A stretch of 64,000 nucleotides of DNA from the NCBI RefSeq assembly GCF_900142525.1, contig NZ_FRBD01000001.1, forward strand, positions 1-64,000. Direction: 5' to 3'. Made by a program: the position numbers and the translations under genes. Below the pieces are notes generated by a model. That model worked only from the letters and a program-made list of their open reading frames with translations, had not been told where the DNA came from and did no database searches. Positions 46,737 to 54,049 of the stretch are shown one piece after another (the stretch's first letter is position 1; each line of letters begins with the position of its first letter). The stretch comes from Xylanibacter ruminicola. GTDB taxonomy: Bacteria; Bacteroidota; Bacteroidia; Bacteroidales; Bacteroidaceae.

Positions 46737-47100
46737 GTGGCATTGGTAAGAACAGGGCCATTGCTATAGTCGCTGCCTGTGAATTTGGAAAGCGTTTTAG
46801 GAAGACTGCTCCAGAAGAGAAACCTGTTCTGAAGAATGCGTTGGCCATAGGTGACTACATGATGCCACAACTTGAAGACCTGGATGTGGAAGAGTTCTGG
46901 GCATTGTTCCTCAATCCGAAGCATGAATTACTCAGAAGGTACATAACCATGTCAGTGTGAATCCCTCTCCCACAAAGTTCGACAGCACAATTGCTGCTAA
47001 GCTCACACAGGCTGCAGAGTCTGTACGGATGACCTTGCACGACCATATCATCCTCGCGGATGAGCAGTACTATTCGTTCGCCGAAAACAAGAAACTGTAG
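46737..47100 (+). pseudogene. radC 3' remnant with a 97-bp internal deletion
   Basis: This stretch aligns with 63608-64000 of the intact radC. Over the first 202 bp there are 15 differences, all silent, so the 67 encoded residues are identical. After CTCAGAAG (46938) 97 bp are missing (63810-63906 of the intact copy), which shifts the frame to an early stop at 46958-46960. In the original frame the metal motif (HNHVSG) loses its Gly by a G-to-T change. The tail to TAG 47098-47100 gives the expected RadC C-terminus (HDHIILADEQYYSF). Confidence 0.9.
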
Positions 47101-47193
47101 CCGTACATCATCTTTGAACACAACAATGGCTCGACACTTTTCTATCGGTATCGAGCCATTATTAAATTATATTTCCTTATCAATAATCGTTAT

Positions 47194-48504
47194 TCATTCT
47201 TTTAGACATCCGATTGGAACTACTAGCACACCATCCTCTGGACGTTTGTATGCATATTCACCGATACCCGTCAAAACCATCAGGAAAGAAGGCTTTTTCA
47301 TTTTGGTAGTGTCAATTTTGTCCGAAAGAGTCTTCAGACTCTCTGCTCCATCATTTACGAGTTCAGATCCTCCAATTTTAATTTCAATCAACCCATAAGA
47401 ACCGTTTCTAAGATGAACGACTGCATCACATTCCAGATTGTTTTTGTCTCTATAGTGGTAAACCTTTCCATTAAGCGATTCCGCATAGACACGCAAATCC
47501 CTCACAGCAAGAGTTTCAAAAATAAGTCCAAAAGTGTTCAAATCATTAATCAAATCATTCGGTCCTAAGCCCAAAGCAGCAGTGGCAATAGACGGGTCAG
47601 TGAAATAACGGGTGTCTGAGGTTCTAATAGCTGTCTTACTCCTCAAATTTGGGTTCCATGCAACGGAGTCTTCTATAACGAAGATCTCCTTCAATGCCTT
47701 AATATAGCTATACACGGTGCTATCAGATAAAAGTTCATCACCGTTATTCTTTATATCAGCCAATATGGTTCCCGCTGTTGCCTGACTAGCTTGGTTACGG
47801 GCATAAGAACGCATAATACGTTTGGCCATTTCCTCATCTCTTTCCACGTCATCAACTCTCTTAATATCGGTGCTTACCACCGAATCGAAATAGTCAAATG
47901 CTTGTGCCAACGCAGCTTTCTCACTTTTTCTCAATACAGCTTTCGGCCACCCCCCCCGACATGTCAGATAAGCTAAACGTTCCAAATCTATATGACTCTC
48001 CCCATCGACATAATCTGAATTCTTAAACAACTCACCCAAACTAACCATTCCTGTCGAATCCTCTGACTCCCATAATGTCATAGTACGAAGTTTTAGTCGG
48101 GAGATTCTACCAGTTCCTGTATGGTGTATTTGTTCTTCCTCTATAAGATTTCCATTTTCATCCTTTTTGGGTTTCGGAGGGACAGCAGAACCTGTAAGCA
48201 TGAATTGTCCATCATCATCACGATTATCCACCTCATTTCGAATTGCATCCCAAAACTGAGGTGCAATTTGCCACTCATCTATTAATCTTGGTGTCTTTCC
48301 AACAAGAAGTCTCGAAATGTTCGTCCGAGCAAGAGCAAGATTCTGAGCTAAAGTGTCAGGATCTGCCATTGACAAGACGCTCCCTGCCTGTTGCTTGGCC
48401 AGTGTTGTCTTTCCGCAATACTTAGGCCCTTCTATAAGAACGGCACCTGATGATTCTAGTTTATCAGCAAGTATCTGGTCTGCTATTCTTTTCTTGTATT
48501 TCAT
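47194..48504 (-). CDS. DUF4143-type AAA ATPase
   Basis: A 436-aa ATP-binding protein. Walker A GPKYCGKTTLA is near residue 26 and RLIDEWQIAPQFWDAIR is the Walker B region. FMLTGSAVPP and a C-terminal DUF4143 domain (about 215-390) follow, with LECDAVVHLRNGSYGLIEIKIGG, a PD-(D/E)XK-like fold that seems to keep Asp, Glu and Lys. Such proteins are common in archaea and gut bacteria and are of unclear function, often in mobile DNA. A four-copy 23-bp repeat lies upstream of its promoter. Confidence 0.82.
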   Translation of the reverse strand: MKYKKRIADQILADKLESSGAVLIEGPKYCGKTTLAKQQAGSVLSMADPDTLAQNLALARTNISRLLVGKTPRLIDEWQIAPQFWDAIRNEVDNRDDDGQFMLTGSAVPPKPKKDENGNLIEEEQIHHTGTGRISRLKLRTMTLWESEDSTGMVSLGELFKNSDYVDGESHIDLERLAYLTCRGGWPKAVLRKSEKAALAQAFDYFDSVVSTDIKRVDDVERDEEMAKRIMRSYARNQASQATAGTILADIKNNGDELLSDSTVYSYIKALKEIFVIEDSVAWNPNLRSKTAIRTSDTRYFTDPSIATAALGLGPNDLINDLNTFGLIFETLAVRDLRVYAESLNGKVYHYRDKNNLECDAVVHLRNGSYGLIEIKIGGSELVNDGAESLKTLSDKIDTTKMKKPSFLMVLTGIGEYAYKRPEDGVLVVPIGCLKE

Positions 48505-48525
48505 AATCTTACACTATTTTGGGTG

Positions 48526-48533
48526 CAAAGTTA
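48526..48533 (-). promoter_or_regulatory. Predicted -7 box of the DUF4143 ATPase gene
   Basis: TAACTTTG on the minus strand, 21 nt before ATG 48504. Confidence 0.4.
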
Positions 48534-48576
48534 CGAAAATTTTTCCATAATCAGTCGTTTTAAACAAATTTTAATG

Positions 48577-48668
48577 CGACAGTTGGCCGATTTTTGACAC
48601 AACAGTTGGACTTATTTTGATGCGACAGTTGGCTGTTTTTTGACGCGACAGTTGGACGACTTTCATTC
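48577..48668. repeat. Four 23-bp tandem repeats
   Basis: Units begin at 48577, 48600, 48623 and 48646, each starting CRACAGTTGG and, in the first three, ending near TTTTGAYG. The unvarying 23-bp period without spacers is iteron-like. They lie just upstream of the ATPase promoter, so binding sites for a regulator or replication/transposition protein are possible. Confidence 0.7.
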
Positions 48669-48709
48669 ACCCATTTGACGCTATTTTATTCACCAATTTG
48701 GCCAAAATT

Positions 48710-48766
48710 GCGTTATATTACTTCGGTAACCCACTTTTTTTTCGAGTTACCGTAGTAATATAAGCG
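48710..48766. repeat. 21-bp inverted repeat with A/T-rich loop
   Basis: GCGTTATATTACTTCGGTAAC (left arm 48710-48730, written here as GCGTTATATTAC plus TTCGGTAAC) pairs with 48746-48766 at 19 of 21 positions; TTTTTATT follows. It can serve as a plus-strand terminator or be a mobile-element end. Confidence 0.6.
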
Positions 48767-48811
48767 TTTTTATTGTAAATACCATTCCTCAAAAATGAGA
48801 GTTTTCAAGCA

Positions 48812-49048
48812 TCAAAGTTCTCCATTTTTTCTCCTATTCAAATACAGATAAAGAGTCGGACGCTTTACACCTGTACGCATTTCTATTTCTGCCAGTGTAA
48901 AGCTCTTGCTGTCATACATCTTCAAAGCTGCCTCGACATCATCTTTTGGAATTTTTGGGCGACCTCCCAAGCGTCCACGTTTACGAGCAGCATTCAACCC
49001 CTCCATTGTCCTTTCATGGAACACCGGGACGGGTTCCTGTTTCATCAC
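48812..49048 (-). pseudogene. C-terminal fragment of a Pin-type serine recombinase
   Basis: Of the 78 aa, residues from HERTMEGLNAARKRG on match the C-terminal part of invertase/resolvase proteins: the end of the long helix, GGRPKIP, and a helix-turn-helix (FTLAEIEMRTGVKRPTLY). The catalytic Ser domain is missing. The first ten residues are encoded by the REP-like sequence at 49018-49048, and the start is a GTG overlapping the TGA of the transposase gene. This looks like a remnant joined to the REP element; expression as a small DNA-binding protein is not excluded. Confidence 0.7.
49018..49048 (+). repeat. Left REP-like element of the RAYT locus
   Basis: GGAACACCGGGACGGGTTCC can fold through GGAAC/GTTCC. 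With the following TGTTTCA it is an inverted copy of the sequence at 49871-49902. Confidence 0.65.
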
Positions 49049-49842
49049 ATGCGATAAATCATGCTTTTACTGATTCCCGTCAACCTCTCCAATTGTCGCA
49101 ATGATGCTCTTTTACCCTTCAATTCTATTAACAGAGACTTCTTTATATCTGCAGGCAATTGTTGAAAAGCGCTGCTATTCGTTGCGCCAGTCTTTTCTTT
49201 GATCAGCATCATAACCTGATCATCCGAAGGACGTCCTTTCGAAGCATCCTCTATATCAAGGCAAACAATATCATCAGACAAAGGCTCATTTACAAGTTCA
49301 TTCAACTCCTCAAAGAATATTCGGTTCAAAACAGTGCGAGTGTCACATAAAGGGAATAGCGTACTATTCTTGTCTTCATATTCATGCCAACTGCTGAACT
49401 CGTAATCATTTACTTTATTCACAATCCCAGCCTTAACAGGGTTTTGATGAATATACCTCAAAAGTATCACGAAATAAGCCATATCGTTCACTGGCTCACT
49501 TTTAAAACGCTCCCGGAATAGATGCCCGTCTCTTGAATACTTGTGATTATAATAGTATACATAGGAGGAAGCTATCCTTTTTATTGCCATACCAATATTA
49601 TCCTCACGTTCACGAATGAGCAGATGAATATGGTTCGACATCAGGCAATAAGCATATAGGATATAGTTTCTTCCAAAGGGAGTGCCATCAGGCTCATACG
49701 ACTGAGCCATCATATCCAAGGTATTAAGAAACTGGTAATAATCCTCTTGATCCTCAAAGATATTTTGATGATTGATTCCACGCATCATCACATGATATAT
49801 ACCAGTGCCTGATGTTTGTCTCGCTCGCCTTGGCATTCTCAA
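49045..49842 (-). CDS. rayT: RAYT transposase (REP-associated tyrosine transposase)
   Basis: A 265-aa HUH-type single-strand transposase of the Y1 family. GTGIYHVMMRGINHQNIF is the N-terminal strand. HIHLL (in SNHIHLLIRE) is the metal-binding HUH motif. FVILLRYIHQNPVKAGIV carries the nucleophile Tyr on the last helix. A C-terminal region of about 90 aa ends in a helix-turn-helix (LRQLERLTGISKSMIYRM). It is flanked by inverted REP-like sequences, the arrangement in which RAYTs spread REPs. The gene looks intact. Confidence 0.9.
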   Translation of the reverse strand: MRMPRRARQTSGTGIYHVMMRGINHQNIFEDQEDYYQFLNTLDMMAQSYEPDGTPFGRNYILYAYCLMSNHIHLLIREREDNIGMAIKRIASSYVYYYNHKYSRDGHLFRERFKSEPVNDMAYFVILLRYIHQNPVKAGIVNKVNDYEFSSWHEYEDKNSTLFPLCDTRTVLNRIFFEELNELVNEPLSDDIVCLDIEDASKGRPSDDQVMMLIKEKTGATNSSAFQQLPADIKKSLLIELKGKRASLRQLERLTGISKSMIYRM

Positions 49843-49870
49843 CTATTGATTATTGCTGACTCCTATTATT

Positions 49871-49902
49871 CGTGAAACAGGTACCCGTCCCCCCGTTCCT
49901 GG
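49871..49902 (-). repeat. Right REP-like element of the RAYT locus
   Basis: GTGAAACAGGTACCCGTCCC and the following CCCGTTCCTGG are the inverted partner of 49018-49048; the aligned core is GGGACGGG plus CCTGTTTCA. The remainder of the 49843-50047 gap shows nothing else. Confidence 0.65.
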
Positions 49903-50047
49903 AGTCCTTTTTACACTGATGGGCAAAGTCGTGCACTCTTGATCCTTTATCAATAGCATATATCTTCTTATCTCAATTCTGTTATCTATTTGCTTTTGAA
50001 AAGCCGTGCAGCCGCAAGCGTCAGCACCGCCTGCCTTTCCAGCCCGC

Positions 50048-50767
50048 CTACTTTTGTTCCTTCAACCAGTTATTCATTCCTATATTGAATACATCTGCTT
50101 GATAAATATCTCTTCTACTATCTTTAGTGCAGAGTTTCTTATAATCATCTTTCAGATTGTTATAAATAACATTGGAGAGAAAGACCCTTTTATTTCCGGG
50201 GCTATTTGCTTCTGCACATAAATGGCAAGCTTGATTGACAACATCGCCCATCCAAACAACATCATTGATTGAAGATCCAGAATGCCCAGCTTTAACCATT
50301 AATGCACGTCCATCATCTATACCAACACCCACTTTATAGGTTTGGTAGCCTTTTTTCGACAACTTATAATTTAAAATATCAACTAAGCTACATGCTTTAG
50401 CAGCCAAATCAAACACGCCATCTACATCTGCCTTTTGGGGGGTATTGCAAACACACCATACACAATCCCCATTGATACAAACTTCCCTGCATGTATCATG
50501 TCCGTTCATGAGAGCGACCATCTCTGATATAAAACTACGATAAATCTTGGCTAGAACCGGACGGTTTTGTTTCTCAGGCAGAGAACTACTATCAATGATA
50601 TCGACAAACAATGCAGTACAATCTACATAAAACCCATTAGTAAAAGTCAGTTCTGAACGACTTGGAATTGAATTCCTCTCCTCAAACGATTTGTCACTTT
50701 CGTTTAGGATATCATCAATACGTTTTAGCGAGCGTTCTAAGTCATACTGTATGTTAGTTGCCTCCAT
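50048..50767 (-). CDS. pycC: Pycsar pyrimidine cyclase (PycC-like)
   Basis: A 239-aa class III nucleotide cyclase. FVDIIDS (metal Asp56), then RPVLAKIYRSFISEMVALMN, INGDCVWCVCNTP (metal Asp101), VGVGIDDGRALMVKAG, and VVWMGDVVNQACHL. The NQACHL element replaces the usual N-x-x-x-R with His182 at the Arg position, which separates this branch from adenylate cyclases. From memory it resembles the E. coli PycC subfamily closely. PycC enzymes make cCMP or cUMP on phage infection; which base is used here is unknown. It follows the membrane effector gene by 4 nt, as expected for Pycsar. Confidence 0.85.
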   Translation of the reverse strand: MEATNIQYDLERSLKRIDDILNESDKSFEERNSIPSRSELTFTNGFYVDCTALFVDIIDSSSLPEKQNRPVLAKIYRSFISEMVALMNGHDTCREVCINGDCVWCVCNTPQKADVDGVFDLAAKACSLVDILNYKLSKKGYQTYKVGVGIDDGRALMVKAGHSGSSINDVVWMGDVVNQACHLCAEANSPGNKRVFLSNVIYNNLKDDYKKLCTKDSRRDIYQADVFNIGMNNWLKEQK

Positions 50768-50771
50768 AATT

Positions 50772-51491
50772 CTACTTCATAAACATAATTGCGATAAATA
50801 GCAAAACAGAAACCAATAAAAGAAATTTGAACCAATACAATCCCTCATTGTAGTTCTTGAATTTAATAATCGCAATTTTCGAATTAACATATATTTGAGA
50901 CTTCAAGTCTTCAATATAGTTCATATCGTCCTTCTTAAAATCATCATAAGTCATCTCACTAATAGTACCATAGAAAATTTTCGATGTCTTCACCAATCCA
51001 GGGTTTTCTTGATACATCTTTGTGTAGTTGATGTTTGCTGTAATGGCACGGAACAAGTAATAGCACGTCAATAACAACAATATAACCGCAACACACAGCA
51101 TAACGAACACGGTAAATCTGCTCCAGGAGAAAGACAGGACCTGATTCTCTTCCCAATAGTCCATAAATGGTTTAAAGATATAATTTCTGAGATTTTTCAG
51201 GAAATCGCTAGTGACTAAGACCGTTATTGCCACGCCAACAACCGTAAGCAATATGCCAGCCTTTTGATCACAATTGTTTAGCCACGAATTCACAGATTCC
51301 AACGTGAACTGAAGGTCTTCTTTTTTTCTTTCATTAAAATTCTGTGGAGTACTTTCTTCTGTCGCAGGTTCTGCCTCCTGCCTATTTATTTTCTTTTTGC
51401 TCTTTACATAGTTCCTTAGTTTAACTCCTATAACCACCATACAAGAAGCAAAATAAACAATCCAAAAAAGTTTCATATACCTATTTTTCAC
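50772..51491 (-). CDS. pycTM: Pycsar membrane effector (PycTM/DUF5706-like)
   Basis: 239 aa. Four hydrophobic segments: about 8-24, 82-98, 126-148 and 220-237. Residues 63-100 (FTLESVNSWLNNCDQKAGILL) carry the N-x-x-D-x-K-A-x-I-L-L signature of the DUF5706/PycTM family, whose members bind the cyclic pyrimidine and damage the inner membrane, stopping phage growth. An extra N-terminal helix and an acidic linker precede it. GTG 51491 overlaps the TGA of the LRR-cyclase gene; ATG 51476 is the alternative start. Either way it is translationally coupled to that cyclase. Confidence 0.82.
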   Translation of the reverse strand: MKNRYMKLFWIVYFASCMVVIGVKLRNYVKSKKKINRQEAEPATEESTPQNFNERKKEDLQFTLESVNSWLNNCDQKAGILLTVVGVAITVLVTSDFLKNLRNYIFKPFMDYWEENQVLSFSWSRFTVFVMLCVAVILLLLTCYYLFRAITANINYTKMYQENPGLVKTSKIFYGTISEMTYDDFKKDDMNYIEDLKSQIYVNSKIAIIKFKNYNEGLYWFKFLLLVSVLLFIAIMFMK

Positions 51492-52528
51492 TTAATCAAC
51501 AAATTACAGCCATAAACAATAAAATCAATATCCTTGAATTTCTTTTTATCAACCATCTCAAAGTTCCTCTTCAAGGGATTATCTGAAAGTCTCTTATAGA
51601 CATCGTTCGAAATAGCAATAGATGGAATATTATATTTCCCTGCCATATCAGTTAAACGAGATGCCAAATTCGCAGGTTCGCCAATCCACACCAAGTTCTG
51701 ATAGTCATCATGCTCATCACTTCTATCAGTAAGGCCAACCTTAATAACATTCATTGAACCGTAGTGTATTCCCACACCACAATTAAAGCTATCGTTGGGT
51801 ATGGTCTTCCCCATCTTCTTTCTACAAAAGTACAAGATAGAGCCCGCACATTTAACAGCCATGTCACAACTGTCTTTTTCATCAAAAACCACCATAACCC
51901 TATCCCCAATGATATTCCTTACGTGCCCTTTGTATTCTTTTGCAATTCTCAGTACTCCGTATATAAACGATGAATACATTCTTGACAGCGTTAAAACTCT
52001 ATGGTCGTTATTCTTCTGCACAGAATCTCTTATATCTACAAAAAGTACGCACGTATTTATTGTTTTTCCTCTTCGTTCACTATGCCTCGGATAGGTTATC
52101 TCTTGATCAGTGACATTCGGAACTTCAGTACAAGAAATAAAACTAGTATTATTCTCAATAATACCATCAACTTCACGCCCTATTTCTTTCTGTAAGAATT
52201 GATTGCATCCATTTACTTCAATATCAGGGTAGTAGTGATAGTATTCACTATCAGTTGAAATGTCAAAATGAGCATTCTCTTTTATAAACTTAGGAAGGCT
52301 TTTCATCGGATTTCCTTTCAAATATAGACACTCTAGAAACTGAACTTTGAGGATACCATTATGCAGTTGGGTAATATCATTATTCTCCAAATGTAAATAC
52401 TTCAACTTGGCCAGTTCTCCGATATTTGCTGGAATTTCTTTAATATGATTATTCGACAAGTCTATACACGTAATGGTCTTGTCTTCAAACGCTTTTGCCG
52501 GGAAAACATCAAGATTTCTACCCGACAA
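51488..52528 (-). CDS. LRR-fused class III nucleotide cyclase
   Basis: 346 aa. Residues 1-90 are three leucine-rich repeats (ITCIDLSNNHIKEIPANIGELAKLKYL, split as LSNNHIKEIP and LHLENNDITQL). Residues 158-315 are a cyclase domain with both metal Asp (FVDIRDS, D165; IGDR, D209) and the catalytic pair N287/R291 in GEPANLASRL, so it should be active. No ATG precedes the LRR: TTG 52528 is used, the frame stays open to 52643, and an AAGGAG lies at about 52549-52554. It ends in overlap with the effector gene. The LRR could sense a phage or host protein; that is inference. Confidence 0.75.
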   Translation of the reverse strand: MSGRNLDVFPAKAFEDKTITCIDLSNNHIKEIPANIGELAKLKYLHLENNDITQLHNGILKVQFLECLYLKGNPMKSLPKFIKENAHFDISTDSEYYHYYPDIEVNGCNQFLQKEIGREVDGIIENNTSFISCTEVPNVTDQEITYPRHSERRGKTINTCVLFVDIRDSVQKNNDHRVLTLSRMYSSFIYGVLRIAKEYKGHVRNIIGDRVMVVFDEKDSCDMAVKCAGSILYFCRKKMGKTIPNDSFNCGVGIHYGSMNVIKVGLTDRSDEHDDYQNLVWIGEPANLASRLTDMAGKYNIPSIAISNDVYKRLSDNPLKRNFEMVDKKKFKDIDFIVYGCNLLIK

Positions 52529-52572
52529 ATCAAGTTTTTTATTTTTTTTCTCCTTAACAAAATCATTTTTTG

Positions 52573-52580
52573 TATCTTTG
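52573..52580 (+). promoter_or_regulatory. Predicted -7 box of a small RNA
   Basis: TATCTTTG on the plus strand, opposite to all neighbouring genes. No TTTG lies 20 nt upstream. Confidence 0.45.
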
Positions 52581-52585
52581 CACTC

Positions 52586-52777
52586 GCTGATTGGGACAGT
52601 TAAGCATGACAGATGTGAAACGTGGAAGTACCAAATTTCAACCTATAAGTTAAGAGTGAACCGATAGCAGAGGAACTGCAACAAGCATAAACGGAAGTAC
52701 CGGTTATATTTCGGGGCAATCTTTTCAATCATCTGTAATCCCAGTTTTAAGCCGCCTCCGTGGTGGCTTTATTATTT
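52586..52777 (+). ncRNA. Candidate small RNA inside the Pycsar locus
   Basis: The gap between the two extra cyclase genes holds a promoter-like TATCTTTG, about 190 nt with no reading frame, and an intrinsic terminator. A long-range stem may close the body: GGGACAG (52593-52599) with CTGTAATCCC (52733-52742), bulging TAA. GGAAGTACC occurs twice inside (near 52623 and 52694). I recognise no RNA family. It might regulate the locus, be a ligand or antitoxin, or belong to an unrelated element. Confidence 0.45.
52749..52777 (+). terminator. Plus-strand terminator of the candidate small RNA
   Basis: AAGCCGCC-tccgt-GGTGGCTT followed by TATTATTT, directly before the cyclase stop codon at 52778. Confidence 0.7.
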
Positions 52778-53734
52778 CTAATCCAGTGACCATGTTAAAT
52801 CTGCGCCCCAAACATCAAAGTCTATATCCCTAATTTTCCTCGTTTGTTTCTTCCACCAACCATTCTTTATATCTTTAGCATCAGGAAGCGCTTTCGTATA
52901 CTCTTGATAAACCTTGTCCGAAAGAAGAATGTTATTATATGTGTATTTCTTTTCTTCTCTATCTATAGAGTATATCTGCGTGCAAAGCTTGAATGAAAGA
53001 CATTGCCCAAAAGCAGAATAGGCAATATTAGAAGCGAATTCTTCTGCTGTAAACTCTTTTGTCTTTCTATACCATCCACTCTGCCTTCCGAAATAAGGAT
53101 TGTTGAAGTAGTTGTATTCGTAAAACTGGCCGTCTACTTTATAAACCACATCCGTAAATTCCTTATTGGCGCAATCAGTCAGCCGTGAAGCAAAGTTTGC
53201 AGGATAACCAACCCATACTAATCCTTTGTTATCATCATTCTCAGCACCTTTCTTTTGTATGCCAACTTTCATCACGCTCAACTTTCCATAGTCAATCCCG
53301 ATACCGCACTTAAACTCAAAGTTATCGAACTTCTTATTGATAAGAGAAGCTATATGGTTTATCGTTATGGCACAAAAAACCGCTTTCTTAAAACAATCTT
53401 CAGGAGGAAACACCACCATCACCCTGTCACCTATGATATTACGAACATAGCCACCATCATACTGAGCTGCTAGCAAAACACAATGAGTAAAGACTGAATA
53501 AACCTTTCCCATTGTCCTTACTTGCTTGTCTTTTGTCAGTTGTACTGAGTTCCGTATATCCACGAAGAGAACACATGTATTAATCTCAACACCTTTCTTT
53601 TCCTCACCATTGCCATATGTCAGGTCCTTATCATCCAGTCCAGGCACATAGGTCTTCGGGAAGAAAGTAAAAGATGTGTTCTTCCAATCATTGATAACAG
53701 AATTGATGTTGTCAAAAAAGTCTTTCCGAGCCAT
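52778..53734 (-). CDS. Class III nucleotide cyclase with a lineage-specific insert
   Basis: 318 aa. The cyclase domain covers about 50-280: FVDIRNS (D59), IIGDRVMVVF (D103) and GYPANFASRL (N180, R184), all catalytic positions kept. It is a paralogue of the LRR cyclase (same INTCVLFVDIR and VRNIIGDRVMVVF). About 75 residues rich in Tyr/Phe/Lys (190-265) are inserted before the final strand LLSDKVYQEY. No sensor or membrane domain is recognisable. It is the first gene of the cyclase run; the candidate small RNA separates it from the next. Confidence 0.78.
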   Translation of the reverse strand: MARKDFFDNINSVINDWKNTSFTFFPKTYVPGLDDKDLTYGNGEEKKGVEINTCVLFVDIRNSVQLTKDKQVRTMGKVYSVFTHCVLLAAQYDGGYVRNIIGDRVMVVFPPEDCFKKAVFCAITINHIASLINKKFDNFEFKCGIGIDYGKLSVMKVGIQKKGAENDDNKGLVWVGYPANFASRLTDCANKEFTDVVYKVDGQFYEYNYFNNPYFGRQSGWYRKTKEFTAEEFASNIAYSAFGQCLSFKLCTQIYSIDREEKKYTYNNILLSDKVYQEYTKALPDAKDIKNGWWKKQTRKIRDIDFDVWGADLTWSLD

Positions 53735-53805
53735 TATTCTATATCATTTCAAATTCATCTCACTTATTATCACATAAACTATAACATTGTGTTCTGTAAT
53801 ACTTA

Positions 53806-54036
53806 TTACATCCACTGATTAATATGCTTATATCTCTCCCCTAGTTCAAGGAGTTGGTTGAACATCTCAACCCTCTCCTCCTTCAACTCCCCAGCATTAA
53901 AAAGTTTCTGCTGGTGCTTCCACCAGTTCCGCATTCCACGTTCTTCATCCACAAACTTAGATGGTCGTCTTTTATTGACCGTCATGAAGTCCATGACTTC
54001 TCTCCATTTTACCACCCACCTCTCGTCCTGCGTCAT
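53806..54036 (-). CDS. Mini protein with a single helicase-associated domain
   Basis: 76 aa. WVVKWREVMDFMTVNKRRPSKF and RGMRNWWKHQQKLFNAGEL match one copy of the 'helicase associated' repeat normally found in series at the C-terminus of large helicases. There is no helicase here. It may be a DNA-binding remnant or an independent small gene. Confidence 0.55.
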   Translation of the reverse strand: MTQDERWVVKWREVMDFMTVNKRRPSKFVDEERGMRNWWKHQQKLFNAGELKEERVEMFNQLLELGERYKHINQWM

Positions 54037-54049
54037 ATTCTTTATTTAG

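Noticed and set aside
48577..48668. CRISPR-like repeat array
   Set aside because: The 23-bp units are directly adjacent with no spacers and no cas genes are nearby.
49045..49842. Classical IS200/IS605 element
   Set aside because: The protein is longer with a C-terminal helix-turn-helix and has REP-like flanks, fitting RAYT instead; no TnpB gene is present.
52586..52777. Retron RNA (msr-msd) in the cyclase locus
   Set aside because: No reverse transcriptase is encoded nearby.
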